Positions 26,354 through 35,434 of a stretch of 64,000 bases of DNA are shown piece after piece. The position numbers and the translations under genes are program-made. The notes beneath the pieces are model-generated. The model worked only from the letters and a program-made list of their open reading frames with translations, did not search any database and had not been told where the DNA came from. Numbering within the stretch: the stretch's first letter is position 1; each line of letters starts with the position of its first letter. This DNA comes from Bradyrhizobium sp. 195. Its GTDB lineage: Bacteria > Pseudomonadota > Alphaproteobacteria > Rhizobiales > Xanthobacteraceae. Where the stretch lies: positions 8,250,482 to 8,314,481 of the forward strand of contig NZ_CP082161.1 of the NCBI RefSeq assembly GCF_023101665.1. The letters are read 5' to 3'.

Positions 26354-26488
26354 GTCGTCCCCGCGGAGGCGGGGACCCATAACCACAGGAAGTGGTTCTG
26401 AACCGAAGTGGTAACTCCGAGTCTTCGTCAAACTTCTCCCTGTGGATATGGGTCCCGGGCTCGCGACTTCGTCGCGCCCCGGGACGAC
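26354..26488. repeat. Palindromic repeat, family B
   Basis: Outer arms GTCGTCCCCGCGGAGGCGGG and CGCGCCCCGGGACGAC; inner GACCCATAACCACAGG and the complementary CCTGTGGATATGGGTC. The same design as 15341 and 57249. It lies between convergent genes. Confidence 0.85.
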
Positions 26489-26503
26489 AGGAGAGATTGC
26501 CGC

Positions 26504-27724
26504 CTACAACGCCTCGCCCTTCAATAGCCGCGGCACCTCGCCCGTGAGTCCGGCGGCCTGGCGGATGAAGAGGTTCTTCAGCGGCGGGGCGCGGTCGACG
26601 AGGCCGAGGCCAATGTCGCGGACGGTGCGCAGCAGCGTCGACTGGTTGGAGAACAGGAAGTTCAGCGAATTGGTGGCAACGCCCATCGCCATGGTGTCGA
26701 AGCGGCGCCAGCGCTGATAGCGTTCGAGCACGTCGGCCCCGCCGATATCCATGCCGAGCCGCGCGGCATCGACGACGACTTCGGCCAGCGCGGCGACATC
26801 CTTCAAGCCCATGTTGAGGCCCTGGCCCGCAATGGGGTGGATGACATGGGCGGCATCGCCAACCAGCGCGAGGCGTTCGGCGATGAAGGAGCGCGCGACG
26901 AAATAGGACAGCGGAAACGCGCGCGGCTTGTCGAGCGCCTTCACCTCGCCGAGATGCAGGCCAAAACGCTGCTCGAGCTCGGCGTGAAATTCCTCGTCAC
27001 TGAGCGCAACGATGCGTGCGGCCTCGGCTCGGCGCTCGGTCCACACCAGCGACGAGCGTTTTCCCGAGAGCGGCAGGATCGCGAACGGCCCTGCGGGAAG
27101 AAAATGTTCTTCGGCGCGGCCCTCGTGATCGCGCTCATGGCCGACGGTGACGACGATGCCGGCTTGGTCATACTCCCAGCCATGGGTCGCGATGCCGGCG
27201 CGCTCGCGCAGTTTTGACCGCGCTCCGTCGGCGGCGACCAGCAGGCTGGCGGCGATCACGCTGCCGTCGCCGAGCGTCACGTCGATACCCTCGGCGCGCG
27301 CATCGTAGGACGCCACGGTGGTGGCACGAAGATCGATGCCCTCGGCTTCCGCGCGCACCACCAGCGCGTCGATCAGGCGGCGGTTCTCGACCATATGTGC
27401 AAAGGGCTCGCCCGGCGCGACATCGCCGGCAAAGTTGAGGAAGACCGGACGGGTGGCGTCCTCCAGCTTGGAATCGGTGACCACCATGTCGAGGATCGGC
27501 TGCGCCTCGCCCCTGACGTCATCCCAGGCACCGATCGCCTCGAACAGGCGGCGGCAGGCGGCCACGATCGCGGTGGCGCGGGGGTCGCGGCTCGGGCGCG
27601 TGCTGAGCGCGGGATCGGCGACGATGACGGGAATCTCGGGCCCGAGGCCCTGTCGCAGCGCCAGCGCAAGCGCAAGCCCCGCAAACGCGCCGCCACCAAT
27701 GACAATGCTACCCTGTACCGACAT
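26504..27724 (-). CDS. FAD-dependent UbiH/UbiF/Coq6-type hydroxylase
   Basis: A 406-residue flavoprotein monooxygenase. The dinucleotide motif is SIVIGGGAFAGLALALALRQG; DARAEGIDVTLGDGSVIAASLLVAADGARSKLRERAGI carries the DG motif, and LALVGDAAHVIHPIAGQGLNMGLKDVAAL the FAD-ribityl motif of ubiquinone hydroxylases. These enzymes hydroxylate the ring of ubiquinone precursors with O2 and NADPH. Which ring position cannot be told, so no symbol is given. ATG 27722-27724. Confidence 0.92.
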   Translation of the reverse strand: MSVQGSIVIGGGAFAGLALALALRQGLGPEIPVIVADPALSTRPSRDPRATAIVAACRRLFEAIGAWDDVRGEAQPILDMVVTDSKLEDATRPVFLNFAGDVAPGEPFAHMVENRRLIDALVVRAEAEGIDLRATTVASYDARAEGIDVTLGDGSVIAASLLVAADGARSKLRERAGIATHGWEYDQAGIVVTVGHERDHEGRAEEHFLPAGPFAILPLSGKRSSLVWTERRAEAARIVALSDEEFHAELEQRFGLHLGEVKALDKPRAFPLSYFVARSFIAERLALVGDAAHVIHPIAGQGLNMGLKDVAALAEVVVDAARLGMDIGGADVLERYQRWRRFDTMAMGVATNSLNFLFSNQSTLLRTVRDIGLGLVDRAPPLKNLFIRQAAGLTGEVPRLLKGEAL

Positions 27725-27808
27725 ACCCAAATTCCCGGCCAAATCCTGGTCTTGCTAGCAGACTTGAGGTGGGCGAAACAGTGCGGTGAAACAAGGGCGC
27801 TCCTTCCT

Positions 27809-27903
27809 GTCATTCCGGGGCGCGCAAAGCGCGAACCCGGAATCTGGAGGTTATCGGCTCTAGATTCCGGGTTCGATGCTCCGCATCGCCTCGGAATGAC
27901 GAC
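27809..27903. repeat. Palindromic repeat, family C (GTCATTCCGGGGCG... type)
   Basis: TGTCATTCCGGGGCGCGCAA on the left and GCATCGCCTCGGAATGACGA on the right pair, with an internal pair AACCCGGAATCT / AGATTCCGGGTT. It lies in the intergenic space between the divergent ubiquinone hydroxylase and tesB genes. Confidence 0.85.
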
Positions 27904-27920
27904 AATGCGAAAGCACCATC

Positions 27921-28784
27921 ATGTCCAAAAGCCTGATCGACCTGATTTCGATCCTCGACCTCGAGCAGCTCGAGGTGAATCTGTTCCGCGGCAACAGCCC
28001 GAAGACGAGCTGGCAGCGGGTGTTCGGCGGTCAGGTGATCGGGCAGGCGATGGTTGCGGCCTGCCGCACGGTCGAGGGCCGGCTGCCGCATTCGCTGCAT
28101 TGCTATTTCGTCCTGCCGGGCGATCCGCAGATCCCGATCATCTACCAGGTCGAGCGCCTGCGCGACGGCAAGAGCTACTCGACGCGCCGCGTCACTGCGA
28201 TCCAGCACGGCAACGCGATCTTTTCGATCATGGTCTCGTTCCATGCCGAGGAAGAGAGTGCGTTCGACCATCAGGACAGGATGCCTGACGTGCCGCCTCC
28301 GGAAAAACTCACGGCGGAGGAGGTGGCGAAGCAGCCGATGTTCCGGGAGATGCCCGACTTCATCCGCCGCTACTATGAATCCGATCGCCCGATCGAGCTG
28401 CGTCCGGTCGAGCTCGGCCGTTACTTCGGCCAGAAGATCGACGACGGCCGCATTCACGTCTGGATCAAGACCGCAGCTAAGCTGCCGGACGATCCGGCGC
28501 TGCACATGTGCGCGCTCGCCTACGCCTCCGACTTCTCGCTGCTGGATGCGATCATGGCGCGCTATGGCCGCACGCTGTTCGACAAGCGCATGATGCCCGC
28601 GAGCCTTGACCACGCGATGTGGTTTCATCGCCCCTTCCGCGCCGACGAATGGCTGCTCTACGCGCAGGACTCGCCGAGCGCGCGAGGCGGCCGCGGCCTC
28701 ACCCGCGGCTCGATCTTCAAGCCCGACGGCACGCTGGTCGCCTCCGTCGCGCAGGAAGGCTCCGTGCGCGAGCGGAAGGGATAG
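27921..28784 (+). CDS. tesB: Acyl-CoA thioesterase II TesB
   Basis: A 287-residue double hot-dog thioesterase, normal in length. The first half has NLFRGNSPKTSWQRVFGGQVIGQAMVAACRTV and LHCYFVLPGDPQIPIIYQVERLRDGKSYSTRRV; the second has MCALAYASDFSLLDAIMARYG (with the catalytic-region Asp) and DHAMWFHRPFRADEWLLYAQDSPSARGGRGLTRG. It hydrolyses medium- and long-chain acyl-CoA in the cytosol. ATG 27921. Confidence 0.95.
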   Translation: MSKSLIDLISILDLEQLEVNLFRGNSPKTSWQRVFGGQVIGQAMVAACRTVEGRLPHSLHCYFVLPGDPQIPIIYQVERLRDGKSYSTRRVTAIQHGNAIFSIMVSFHAEEESAFDHQDRMPDVPPPEKLTAEEVAKQPMFREMPDFIRRYYESDRPIELRPVELGRYFGQKIDDGRIHVWIKTAAKLPDDPALHMCALAYASDFSLLDAIMARYGRTLFDKRMMPASLDHAMWFHRPFRADEWLLYAQDSPSARGGRGLTRGSIFKPDGTLVASVAQEGSVRERKG

Positions 28785-28824
28785 TCACCTCAAACGCGAG
28801 GTTTCGCGTTCGAGGCCTTCCGGA

Positions 28825-29733
28825 TCATGCGCCAAGAGACCCGCGCGGAGCCAGCACGGTCTCCGAAGCGAACCAGTTCATGATCCAGCGATACACCCAC
28901 GGAATCGGGATGATCAGGCTGCACAGCAGCGCGGCGACGATGCCGCGCCAGAGGATGCCGAGGCCGCTGCCCTTGAAGATGATCTCGCGCCGCGTGCCTT
29001 CGATGCTACGGCAGAACCAGCGCATCTGTGCCGCGGCGACCCAGGCCCAGCCGATGATGGTGATGATGGAAATCGCGAACAGCAGATTCCAGCCGATATA
29101 GGCCCAGATGGAGCCCGTGAAGCTCAAGCCCAGCGGCTGCCCGTTGGAGGCGAGGTTCGCGATCAACCATTTGATCAGGAGCCAGTAGAGAACGATCTGC
29201 ACGATGAACAGCAGATTGCTCAGGATCTGGCTGCCGATGAAGCCGATGACGATCGCCAGAACGATGAAGCCGAAGAACCAGGGCACCAGCGTCATCGCAG
29301 TGCCGGTAAAGCTGAGATTCGGCCGGCCGGGGACTTTGAAGCAGGGCACGATCCATTTCGTGTACCAGACGAACAGCCACGGCACCGGAATGACGAAGCA
29401 CGAGCCGATCACGAGCACCAGCGTCCGCCAGGTGAACTCGAGAATCCCGAAATCGACCGCCAGCGATCCCGCGCTGCCGGCCGCAGCGTAGCCGCCGGCG
29501 CCGCCGTAGCCGCTTCCGCCCATCATCGGCGGGCCCCCCGCCGGCATCATCGGCGGCGCGCTGCCACCCCCGACCAGGCCGGGGATTTCGGCGGCCTTCT
29601 GCCAGCCGGCCATGCCCTCGGTCCACACCAGGGTGTCCGGGCGCACGACGCCTTGGGCGACGAGGTCGCGAAATTGCCCCTCCGGAAAGGGCCCTTGCTG
29701 CTTGCCCTCGGATGCGTAGAACCAACTCGCCAT
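28825..29733 (-). CDS. GYF_2 (DUF4339) domain membrane protein
   Basis: A 302-residue protein. Residues 1-55 are a GYF_2-type domain (ASWFYASEGKQQGPFPEGQFRDLVAQGVVRPDTLVWTEGMAGWQKAAEIPGL). A Gly/Pro/Met/Ala-rich linker follows (about 56-90, PPMMPAGGPPMMGGSGYGG), then at least five membrane segments that resemble the YjgN/DUF898 fold. The GYF_2 domain probably binds a proline-rich partner. The function is unknown. ATG 29731-29733. It is divergent from glnK. Confidence 0.85.
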   Translation of the reverse strand: MASWFYASEGKQQGPFPEGQFRDLVAQGVVRPDTLVWTEGMAGWQKAAEIPGLVGGGSAPPMMPAGGPPMMGGSGYGGAGGYAAAGSAGSLAVDFGILEFTWRTLVLVIGSCFVIPVPWLFVWYTKWIVPCFKVPGRPNLSFTGTAMTLVPWFFGFIVLAIVIGFIGSQILSNLLFIVQIVLYWLLIKWLIANLASNGQPLGLSFTGSIWAYIGWNLLFAISIITIIGWAWVAAAQMRWFCRSIEGTRREIIFKGSGLGILWRGIVAALLCSLIIPIPWVYRWIMNWFASETVLAPRGSLGA

Positions 29734-29920
29734 GTACCGTCCCCCTCGAACATACTTATGTACCGGCCCGGATGCTTGGGTTCACCGGATCCATGCCAAA
29801 AATGCATTGTGAAGGATGAACGGCTGCCCTGTACAGAGGCGCCCGTTCACATGGCAAAACGTTTTTCCGCTTCAACCTGCAACTTTTTTATGCCATTTGC
29901 CCGGAAAGATGCCAGATTGA

Positions 29921-30310
<390 letters not shown>

Positions 30311-30450
30311 ATTTTGTTTTGACGCGTTTTCCTGACGCGAGCCGGTATCCAATTCGCTTGAAAACGCTCTGACCAAATAACGTCTTCGTCGATCGCACCG
30401 GGCAACGACGCCATAGCGTGCGACGTAATTTCTATGCTGGGGGGAACGAG

Positions 30451-31752
30451 ATGGCGGGATTGTTGCGCCGCGCGGCGTGTATCGCTGCGCCGATCGGGTT
30501 TGCGTCGATCACGACATCGTCGGCACACGCCGCAGGCTCCGAGATCAACTCCGCCGACACCGCCTGGATGATCGTCGCCACCGCGCTGGTGCTGATGATG
30601 ACCATCCCGGGGCTCGCGCTGTTCTACTCCGGCATGGTGCGCAAGAAGAACGTGCTCGCGACCATGGCGCAGAGCCTTGCCGCGGTGACGCTGATCTCCA
30701 TTCTCTGGGTCGCGTTCGGCTATTCGCTCTGCTTTGTCGGCGACGGCCCGTGGATCGGCACGCTCGACCGCTGGTTTCTCGCCGGCATGACCATGGATAG
30801 CGTCAATCCGGCGGCGAAGACCATCCCGGAAGCGCTGTTCATGCTGTACCAGATGACGTTCGCGATCATCACGGTGGCACTGGTCGCGGGGTCGGTCGCC
30901 GACCGGATGCGGTTCTCCGCCTATCTCCTGTTCTCCGTCGCCTGGTTCATCTTCGTCTACATTCCGCTGGCGCATTGGGTGTGGGGCGGCGGCTTCCTCA
31001 ACAGCATGGGCGTGCTCGACTTCGCCGGCGGCCTCGTGGTGCATCTGTCGGCCGGCACCAGCGGCCTCATTGCCGCGAAGGTGATGGGGCGCCGCCACGG
31101 CTACGGCACCGAAAATCTCTCGCCGTTCGATCTGTCGCTCGCGGTGATGGGCACCGGCCTGTTGTGGGTCGGCTGGTTCGGCTTCAACGGCGGCTCGGCG
31201 GGCGCTGCCAATTCACGCGCGGTGATGGCGATCATCGCGACCCATCTCGCCGCCTGCGCCGGCGCGCTGACCTGGGCCGCGATCGAATGGTCGACCCGGC
31301 GCAAGCCCTCGGTGCTCGGCATGATCTCCGGCGCGGTGGCCGGTCTCGGCACCATCACGCCGGCCTCCGGATTCGTGGCGCCCTGGCACGGCATCGTCAT
31401 CGGCATCATCGCCGGTGCCGTTTGTTACTGGGCCTGCACCTGGCTGAAGCACCGCTTCAACTATGACGATTCGCTCGACGTGTTCGGCGTCCACGGCATC
31501 GGCGGCCTGACCGGGACCCTGCTCGCCGGCGTGTTCGCAACCAGCGCCATCGGCGGCACCGCCGGCCTGTTCGAGAGCCATCCGCAGCAGCTGCTGATCC
31601 AGTTCTATGGCGTCGCCGTCACCTTTGCCTGGTCGGCGGGCGTGAGCTTCATCCTGCTCAAGCTGGTCGGCCTGTTCGTGCCTTTGCGCGTATCCCGTGA
31701 GCACGAGCTCGAGGGGCTCGATATTTCGCAGCACGGCGAAGCCCTGCAATAA
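30451..31752 (+). CDS. amtB: Ammonium transporter AmtB (copy 1)
   Basis: A 433-residue Amt/Mep/Rh channel with a signal sequence (MAGLLRRAACIAAPIGFASITTSSAHAA) and about 11 membrane helices. ALFYSGMVRKKNVLATM, GGLVVHLSAGTSGL and FGVHGIGGLTG carry the family signatures; the last two hold the pore His pair. It conducts ammonium and is gated by GlnK. ATG 30451 with GGGGGAA upstream; earlier in-frame codons from 30418 are less likely. Confidence 0.96.
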   Translation: MAGLLRRAACIAAPIGFASITTSSAHAAGSEINSADTAWMIVATALVLMMTIPGLALFYSGMVRKKNVLATMAQSLAAVTLISILWVAFGYSLCFVGDGPWIGTLDRWFLAGMTMDSVNPAAKTIPEALFMLYQMTFAIITVALVAGSVADRMRFSAYLLFSVAWFIFVYIPLAHWVWGGGFLNSMGVLDFAGGLVVHLSAGTSGLIAAKVMGRRHGYGTENLSPFDLSLAVMGTGLLWVGWFGFNGGSAGAANSRAVMAIIATHLAACAGALTWAAIEWSTRRKPSVLGMISGAVAGLGTITPASGFVAPWHGIVIGIIAGAVCYWACTWLKHRFNYDDSLDVFGVHGIGGLTGTLLAGVFATSAIGGTAGLFESHPQQLLIQFYGVAVTFAWSAGVSFILLKLVGLFVPLRVSREHELEGLDISQHGEALQ

Positions 31753-31941
31753 AGCGCGACGCTACTTAATTACCTCTCGGCTGCCCGGCGCATGAGCAAC
31801 ATTGTGTCGGCAGCCTGTCGTGCTCGCATTTTAATCAGGTGTGACCACGTTTTGGGCGCGACGGAATAGCGCACCGGACCGCCACACCCCCCGAACGCGA
31901 AAACCCCCGTCTTCATAGTCCGTTAGGCAACGCGCCTGATC

Positions 31942-31957
31942 TGGCACGGCATTTGAT
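31942..31957 (+). promoter_or_regulatory. Sigma-54 (-24/-12) candidate before glnK2
   Basis: TGGCACGGCATTTGAT against TGGCAC-N5-TTGCW: the -24 GG and spacing are right, and the only mismatch is GA instead of GC at the -12. It lies about 105 bp before the second glnK start in a 310-bp intergenic region (31753-32062) that otherwise shows no gene. The mismatch is at an important position, so this is tentative. Confidence 0.45.
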
Positions 31958-32062
31958 TCTAGGGGTCTTGGCTGTGCCCGCGTAGTGAACTTTCTCCCTC
32001 GTGGCGAACCAGTCGAGAACGCCCGGCCATGTCCGGACCGGGCCCAAGCGGGGATAGGACCC

Positions 32063-32401
32063 ATGAAAATTGTTATGGCGATTATCAAGCCATTCAAGCT
32101 GGAAGAAGTCCGTGACGCCCTGACCGCCATCGGCGTTCACGGTCTCACGGTGACGGAAGTCAAGGGATATGGCCGCCAGAAGGGTCATACGGAAATCTAT
32201 CGCGGCGCCGAATATGCCGTGAGCTTCCTGCCCAAGATCAAGATCGAGGTCGCTGTCGCCTCCGACCAGGTCGACAAGACCATCGACGCCATCACGTCCG
32301 CCGCGAAAACCGGGCAGATCGGCGACGGCAAGATCTTCGTCATCAACCTCGACCACGCGGTGCGCATCCGCACCGGCGAGGCCGATGCCGCGGCCCTTTG
32401 A
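32063..32401 (+). CDS. glnK: PII signal protein GlnK (copy 2)
   Basis: A 112-residue PII protein similar to the first copy ([27 protein letters not shown]-loop [11 protein letters not shown] with Tyr51, [23 protein letters not shown]). The ATG at 32063 gives the standard N-terminus; the frame is open back to 31985. The second amtB starts 37 nt after it, so the pair is probably co-transcribed. Confidence 0.97.
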   Translation: MKIVMAIIKPFKLEEVRDALTAIGVHGLTVTEVKGYGRQKGHTEIYRGAEYAVSFLPKIKIEVAVASDQVDKTIDAITSAAKTGQIGDGKIFVINLDHAVRIRTGEADAAAL

Positions 32402-32438
32402 TTTCGCGCTCAACCTTATCCAATCAGGAGTGAATATT

Positions 32439-33887
32439 ATGACGTTCAAGCGTCCCTATGGCGCGGGATTGGCGGCTCTCGCAGTCGGCCTGTTCGCTGC
32501 GACCGCAGCCTACGCCGAGCCAACGGTCAACAAGGGAGACAACGCCTGGATGCTGACATCGACAGTGCTGGTGCTGTTGATGACGATCCCGGGCCTTGCG
32601 CTGTTCTACGGCGGTCTCGTCCGTTCCAAGAACATGCTCTCCGTCCTGATGCAGGTGTTCTATACCGTCTGCGTCGTCACCGTGATCTGGGCCGTGTACG
32701 GCTACAGCCTCACCTTCACCGGCGGCTCCGACTTCATCGGCGGCTTCTCCAAGGCCTTCATGATGGGCGTCACCACCGATACGAAGGCTGCGACCTTCTC
32801 GGTCGACGCCAACATCTCGGAGCTCATCTATGTCTGCTTCCAGATGACCTTCGCGGCGATCACGCCCGCCCTCATCGTCGGCGCCTTTGCCGAGCGCATG
32901 AAGTTCGCGGCGATCGCGCTGTTCGTCCCGCTCTGGGTCACGCTGATCTATTTCCCGATCGCGCACATGGTCTGGTACTGGCAGGGTCCGGACCTGATCC
33001 AGGACGCAGCCAAGGCGCTCGCTGCTGCCACTGACGCGGCGGCGAAGACCGCAGCGGAGGCGAAGCTCGCCGAGATCAAGGCCGACGCCGGCTGGATCTT
33101 CAAGAAGGACGCGATCGACTTCGCGGGCGGCACCGTGGTGCACATCAACGCCGGCATCGCAGGCCTCGTCGGCGCTCTCCTGATCGGCAAGCGCGTCGGC
33201 TACGGCAAGGAGCTGATGGCTCCGCACTCGCTGACCATGTCGATGATCGGCGCCTCGCTGCTCTGGGTCGGCTGGTTCGGCTTCAACGCCGGCTCCAACC
33301 TGGAAGCCAACGGCGGTGCTGCGCTCGCCATGACCAACTCCTTCGTCGCCACCGCAGCCGCCGCGCTGTCGTGGATGTTCGCGGAGTGGATCATCAAGGG
33401 TCACCCGTCGGTGCTCGGCGTCATCTCCGGCGCTGTCGCGGGTCTCGTGGCCGTCACGCCTGCTGCCGGCTTCTCCGGCGTGATGGGCGCGATCGTCCTC
33501 GGCCTGGTCGTCGGCGTGGTCTGCCTGTTCTTCTGCACCGTCGTGAAGAACGCGCTCGGCTACGATGACAGCCTCGACGTGTTCGGCGTGCACTGCATCG
33601 GCGGCATCGTCGGCGCTCTCGGCACCGGCATCCTCGTCAACCCGGCTCTGGGTGGCGCGGGCGTCATGGACTACACCGCGATCCCGCCGAAGGTCGGCGA
33701 CTACGACTTCGCGGCGCAGATGATCGCCCAGCTCTGGGGCGTCTGCACCACGCTGGTGTGGTCGGGCATCGGTTCGGCGATCCTCTACAAGGTCGTCGAC
33801 GTGATCGTTGGTCTGCGCACCAATGTCGAGAGCGAGCGTGAAGGCCTCGACATCACCGAGCACACCGAGCGCGCCTACAACATGTAA
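32439..33887 (+). CDS. amtB: Ammonium transporter AmtB (copy 2)
   Basis: A 482-residue ammonium channel with a signal sequence (MTFKRPYGAGLAALAVGLFAATAAYA), family motifs ALFYGGLVRSKNMLSVLMQ, GGTVVHINAGIAGLVG and FGVHCIGGIVG, and pore His residues present. It is about 50 residues longer than copy 1, mainly because of an Ala/Lys-rich insert around residues 185-220 (DAAKALAAATDAAAKTAAEA and on) placed in a loop, probably periplasmic. ATG 32439 with AGGAG seven bases upstream. Confidence 0.97.
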   Translation: MTFKRPYGAGLAALAVGLFAATAAYAEPTVNKGDNAWMLTSTVLVLLMTIPGLALFYGGLVRSKNMLSVLMQVFYTVCVVTVIWAVYGYSLTFTGGSDFIGGFSKAFMMGVTTDTKAATFSVDANISELIYVCFQMTFAAITPALIVGAFAERMKFAAIALFVPLWVTLIYFPIAHMVWYWQGPDLIQDAAKALAAATDAAAKTAAEAKLAEIKADAGWIFKKDAIDFAGGTVVHINAGIAGLVGALLIGKRVGYGKELMAPHSLTMSMIGASLLWVGWFGFNAGSNLEANGGAALAMTNSFVATAAAALSWMFAEWIIKGHPSVLGVISGAVAGLVAVTPAAGFSGVMGAIVLGLVVGVVCLFFCTVVKNALGYDDSLDVFGVHCIGGIVGALGTGILVNPALGGAGVMDYTAIPPKVGDYDFAAQMIAQLWGVCTTLVWSGIGSAILYKVVDVIVGLRTNVESEREGLDITEHTERAYNM

Positions 33888-33970
33888 GTCTCCTCCCGGG
33901 CGCGGTCTCCCCGGAGATCGCGCCCAGACCTACGGTTCGGGCACATACCCGGCAATGCCCTGACCGTTGA

Positions 33971-34005
33971 GGGGCTCCAGCGCAAGCTGGAGCCCCTTTC
34001 TTTTT
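33971..34005 (+). terminator. Strong intrinsic terminator of glnK2-amtB2
   Basis: A perfect 11-bp stem, GGGGCTCCAGC at 33971-33981 and GCTGGAGCCCC at 33986-33996, with a GCAA tetraloop, followed by TTTCTTTTT. It lies 83 nt after the amtB stop and marks the left edge of the low-GC island. Confidence 0.93.
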
Positions 34006-34070
34006 GAATTCTCAAGACCGGATACTGAGCGGCGCTTGCACTCGACGCCCCGCCAACCGGCCTCTCTTGG

Positions 34071-34316
34071 TCATCTCGCCGGAATTGGAAGAGCCTGAAT
34101 CTGCGCCACCATACTGGTCACTAGTATGGCCCCCCATAGTAACAGACACATTCCTGGTGCAATGCGAAAGGCTCGAAGGATGAACGATCTCCACTCCAAG
34201 CTGTTCGAAAGATCCTCGACCACCTCTCGCAGGAGATAAGCCCCGGCCATAATCATGCCGATGCTACTGGCAAGAGCTGCCAAATATCCTACGAGCCAAA
34301 TTAGTTCATAACGCAT
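34071..34316 (-). CDS. Small two- or three-helix membrane protein (hypothetical)
   Basis: An 81-residue protein with two clear hydrophobic segments (LIWLVGYLAALASSIGMIMAGAYLL and IAPGMCLLLWGAILVTSMVAQI) around a charged middle. I recognise no family. Composition is about 53% GC and codon use is unlike the flanking core genes. ATG 34314-34316. It is the first gene of the island, divergent from the dCTP-deaminase-fold gene; it could be spurious, but hydrophobic coding with an ATG start argues for a gene. Confidence 0.55.
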   Translation of the reverse strand: MRYELIWLVGYLAALASSIGMIMAGAYLLREVVEDLSNSLEWRSFILRAFRIAPGMCLLLWGAILVTSMVAQIQALPIPAR

Positions 34317-34375
34317 ATGGCATCTCTTAAAGACCGGTGGCGGGTATGACGTTAAAACGACGTGGTTGGTGAGCT

Positions 34376-35422
34376 GTGCCCTACATCCCGATATGCGACG
34401 ACGCTGATCTTCCCCCCGCAGAGAGTCAGGCGGAGGCAGAGCATCGTTTCCAATACTTCAAATATATCGATCCATTGCCTGATATCGAGCCGGCCTTGCT
34501 TTGGTCTGAGGACTTTAAGAGATATGTCCGGATCACCGGCATGCTGCATCCCTTTTATCCGGAGGACAAAGGTCGCTTTAAGTCAGCCTCATACGAAGCG
34601 CGCCCGGGTGGCAGCGTCATTAGGTGGACTACCGATGGCCGGAAGGTGATCGAGGAGCTTAAGCCAGGGGAAAATAGGAAGATATTGCTTCCAAAGAATT
34701 CCATCACGTTCATGCAGATCGAATCGGAGATCCGGCTCCCCGAGTACATCGCTCTGAGGTTCAATTTAAGAATAACCCACGTCCATAGAGGTCTCCTTCT
34801 TGGAACGGGGCCCCTGATAGACCCGCAATTCGAGGGCAATCTCCTGATCCCGGTACATAACTTAACTGATCAGGACTACGAAATATCTCAAAACGAAGGT
34901 CTGATCTGGATCGAATTTACGAAGACCTCTCATTTCCTGCCCTCTGAGCCCGAGCTCGGCGAGATCAAAGCCGGAATCGCCATCGAGGACTATAAGAAGC
35001 GACGCGGTACAGAGTATTACCTGGAGAAAGCGAACCAGAATAATCCGATTCGAAGTTCGATTGAAGGCATTCTGACGCAAGCCCAAGCCAGCCAAATGGC
35101 CGCGGAGGCCGCAGCGAATAGAGCGCTGAATTATAGCCGACTATTTGCCACGGTCGGCTTTCTCGGTATCGCGGCTATGGTTCTCTCCACAGTCGTCGCT
35201 CTCCATCAATACTTTGGACAGATAGGGGCTTTGGTTCAAACTGTTCAGGACAAGGCGAGTACGGCACTGGCTAAGATTGATCAGCTTTCATCAACTTCGG
35301 ACGAAAGCCGCAAGACGATTGAAGATCAACGGCGCGAGCTACGCGAGCTCAGGGATTCGCTAAAGGAGCTAAAAGCTCTAGTTGATGATCGACAGGGCTC
35401 TGGAACTCCACCACGACAGTAA
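34376..35422 (+). CDS. Membrane-anchored protein with a dCTP deaminase/dUTPase-type domain
   Basis: A 348-residue protein. Residues about 60-185 look like the trimeric dCTP deaminase/dUTPase fold: ASYEARPGGSVIRW (compare the SSYDLRLG motif), LLPKNSITFMQIESEIRLPEYIALRFNLRITHVHRGLLLGTGPLIDPQFEGNLLIPVHNLT. The usual catalytic Glu of deaminases (in LEFYN-like segments) appears replaced by IPVHN, so activity is doubtful. One membrane helix (about 257-278, ATVGFLGIAAMVLSTVVALHQY) and a charged coiled coil (about 285-338) follow. GTG start at 34376. It is followed 12 nt later by the next gene, so these two form an operon. Composition is foreign-looking. The fold call is from visual similarity. Confidence 0.72.
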   Translation: MPYIPICDDADLPPAESQAEAEHRFQYFKYIDPLPDIEPALLWSEDFKRYVRITGMLHPFYPEDKGRFKSASYEARPGGSVIRWTTDGRKVIEELKPGENRKILLPKNSITFMQIESEIRLPEYIALRFNLRITHVHRGLLLGTGPLIDPQFEGNLLIPVHNLTDQDYEISQNEGLIWIEFTKTSHFLPSEPELGEIKAGIAIEDYKKRRGTEYYLEKANQNNPIRSSIEGILTQAQASQMAAEAAANRALNYSRLFATVGFLGIAAMVLSTVVALHQYFGQIGALVQTVQDKASTALAKIDQLSSTSDESRKTIEDQRRELRELRDSLKELKALVDDRQGSGTPPRQ

Positions 35423-35434
35423 TAAGGATTTGGC

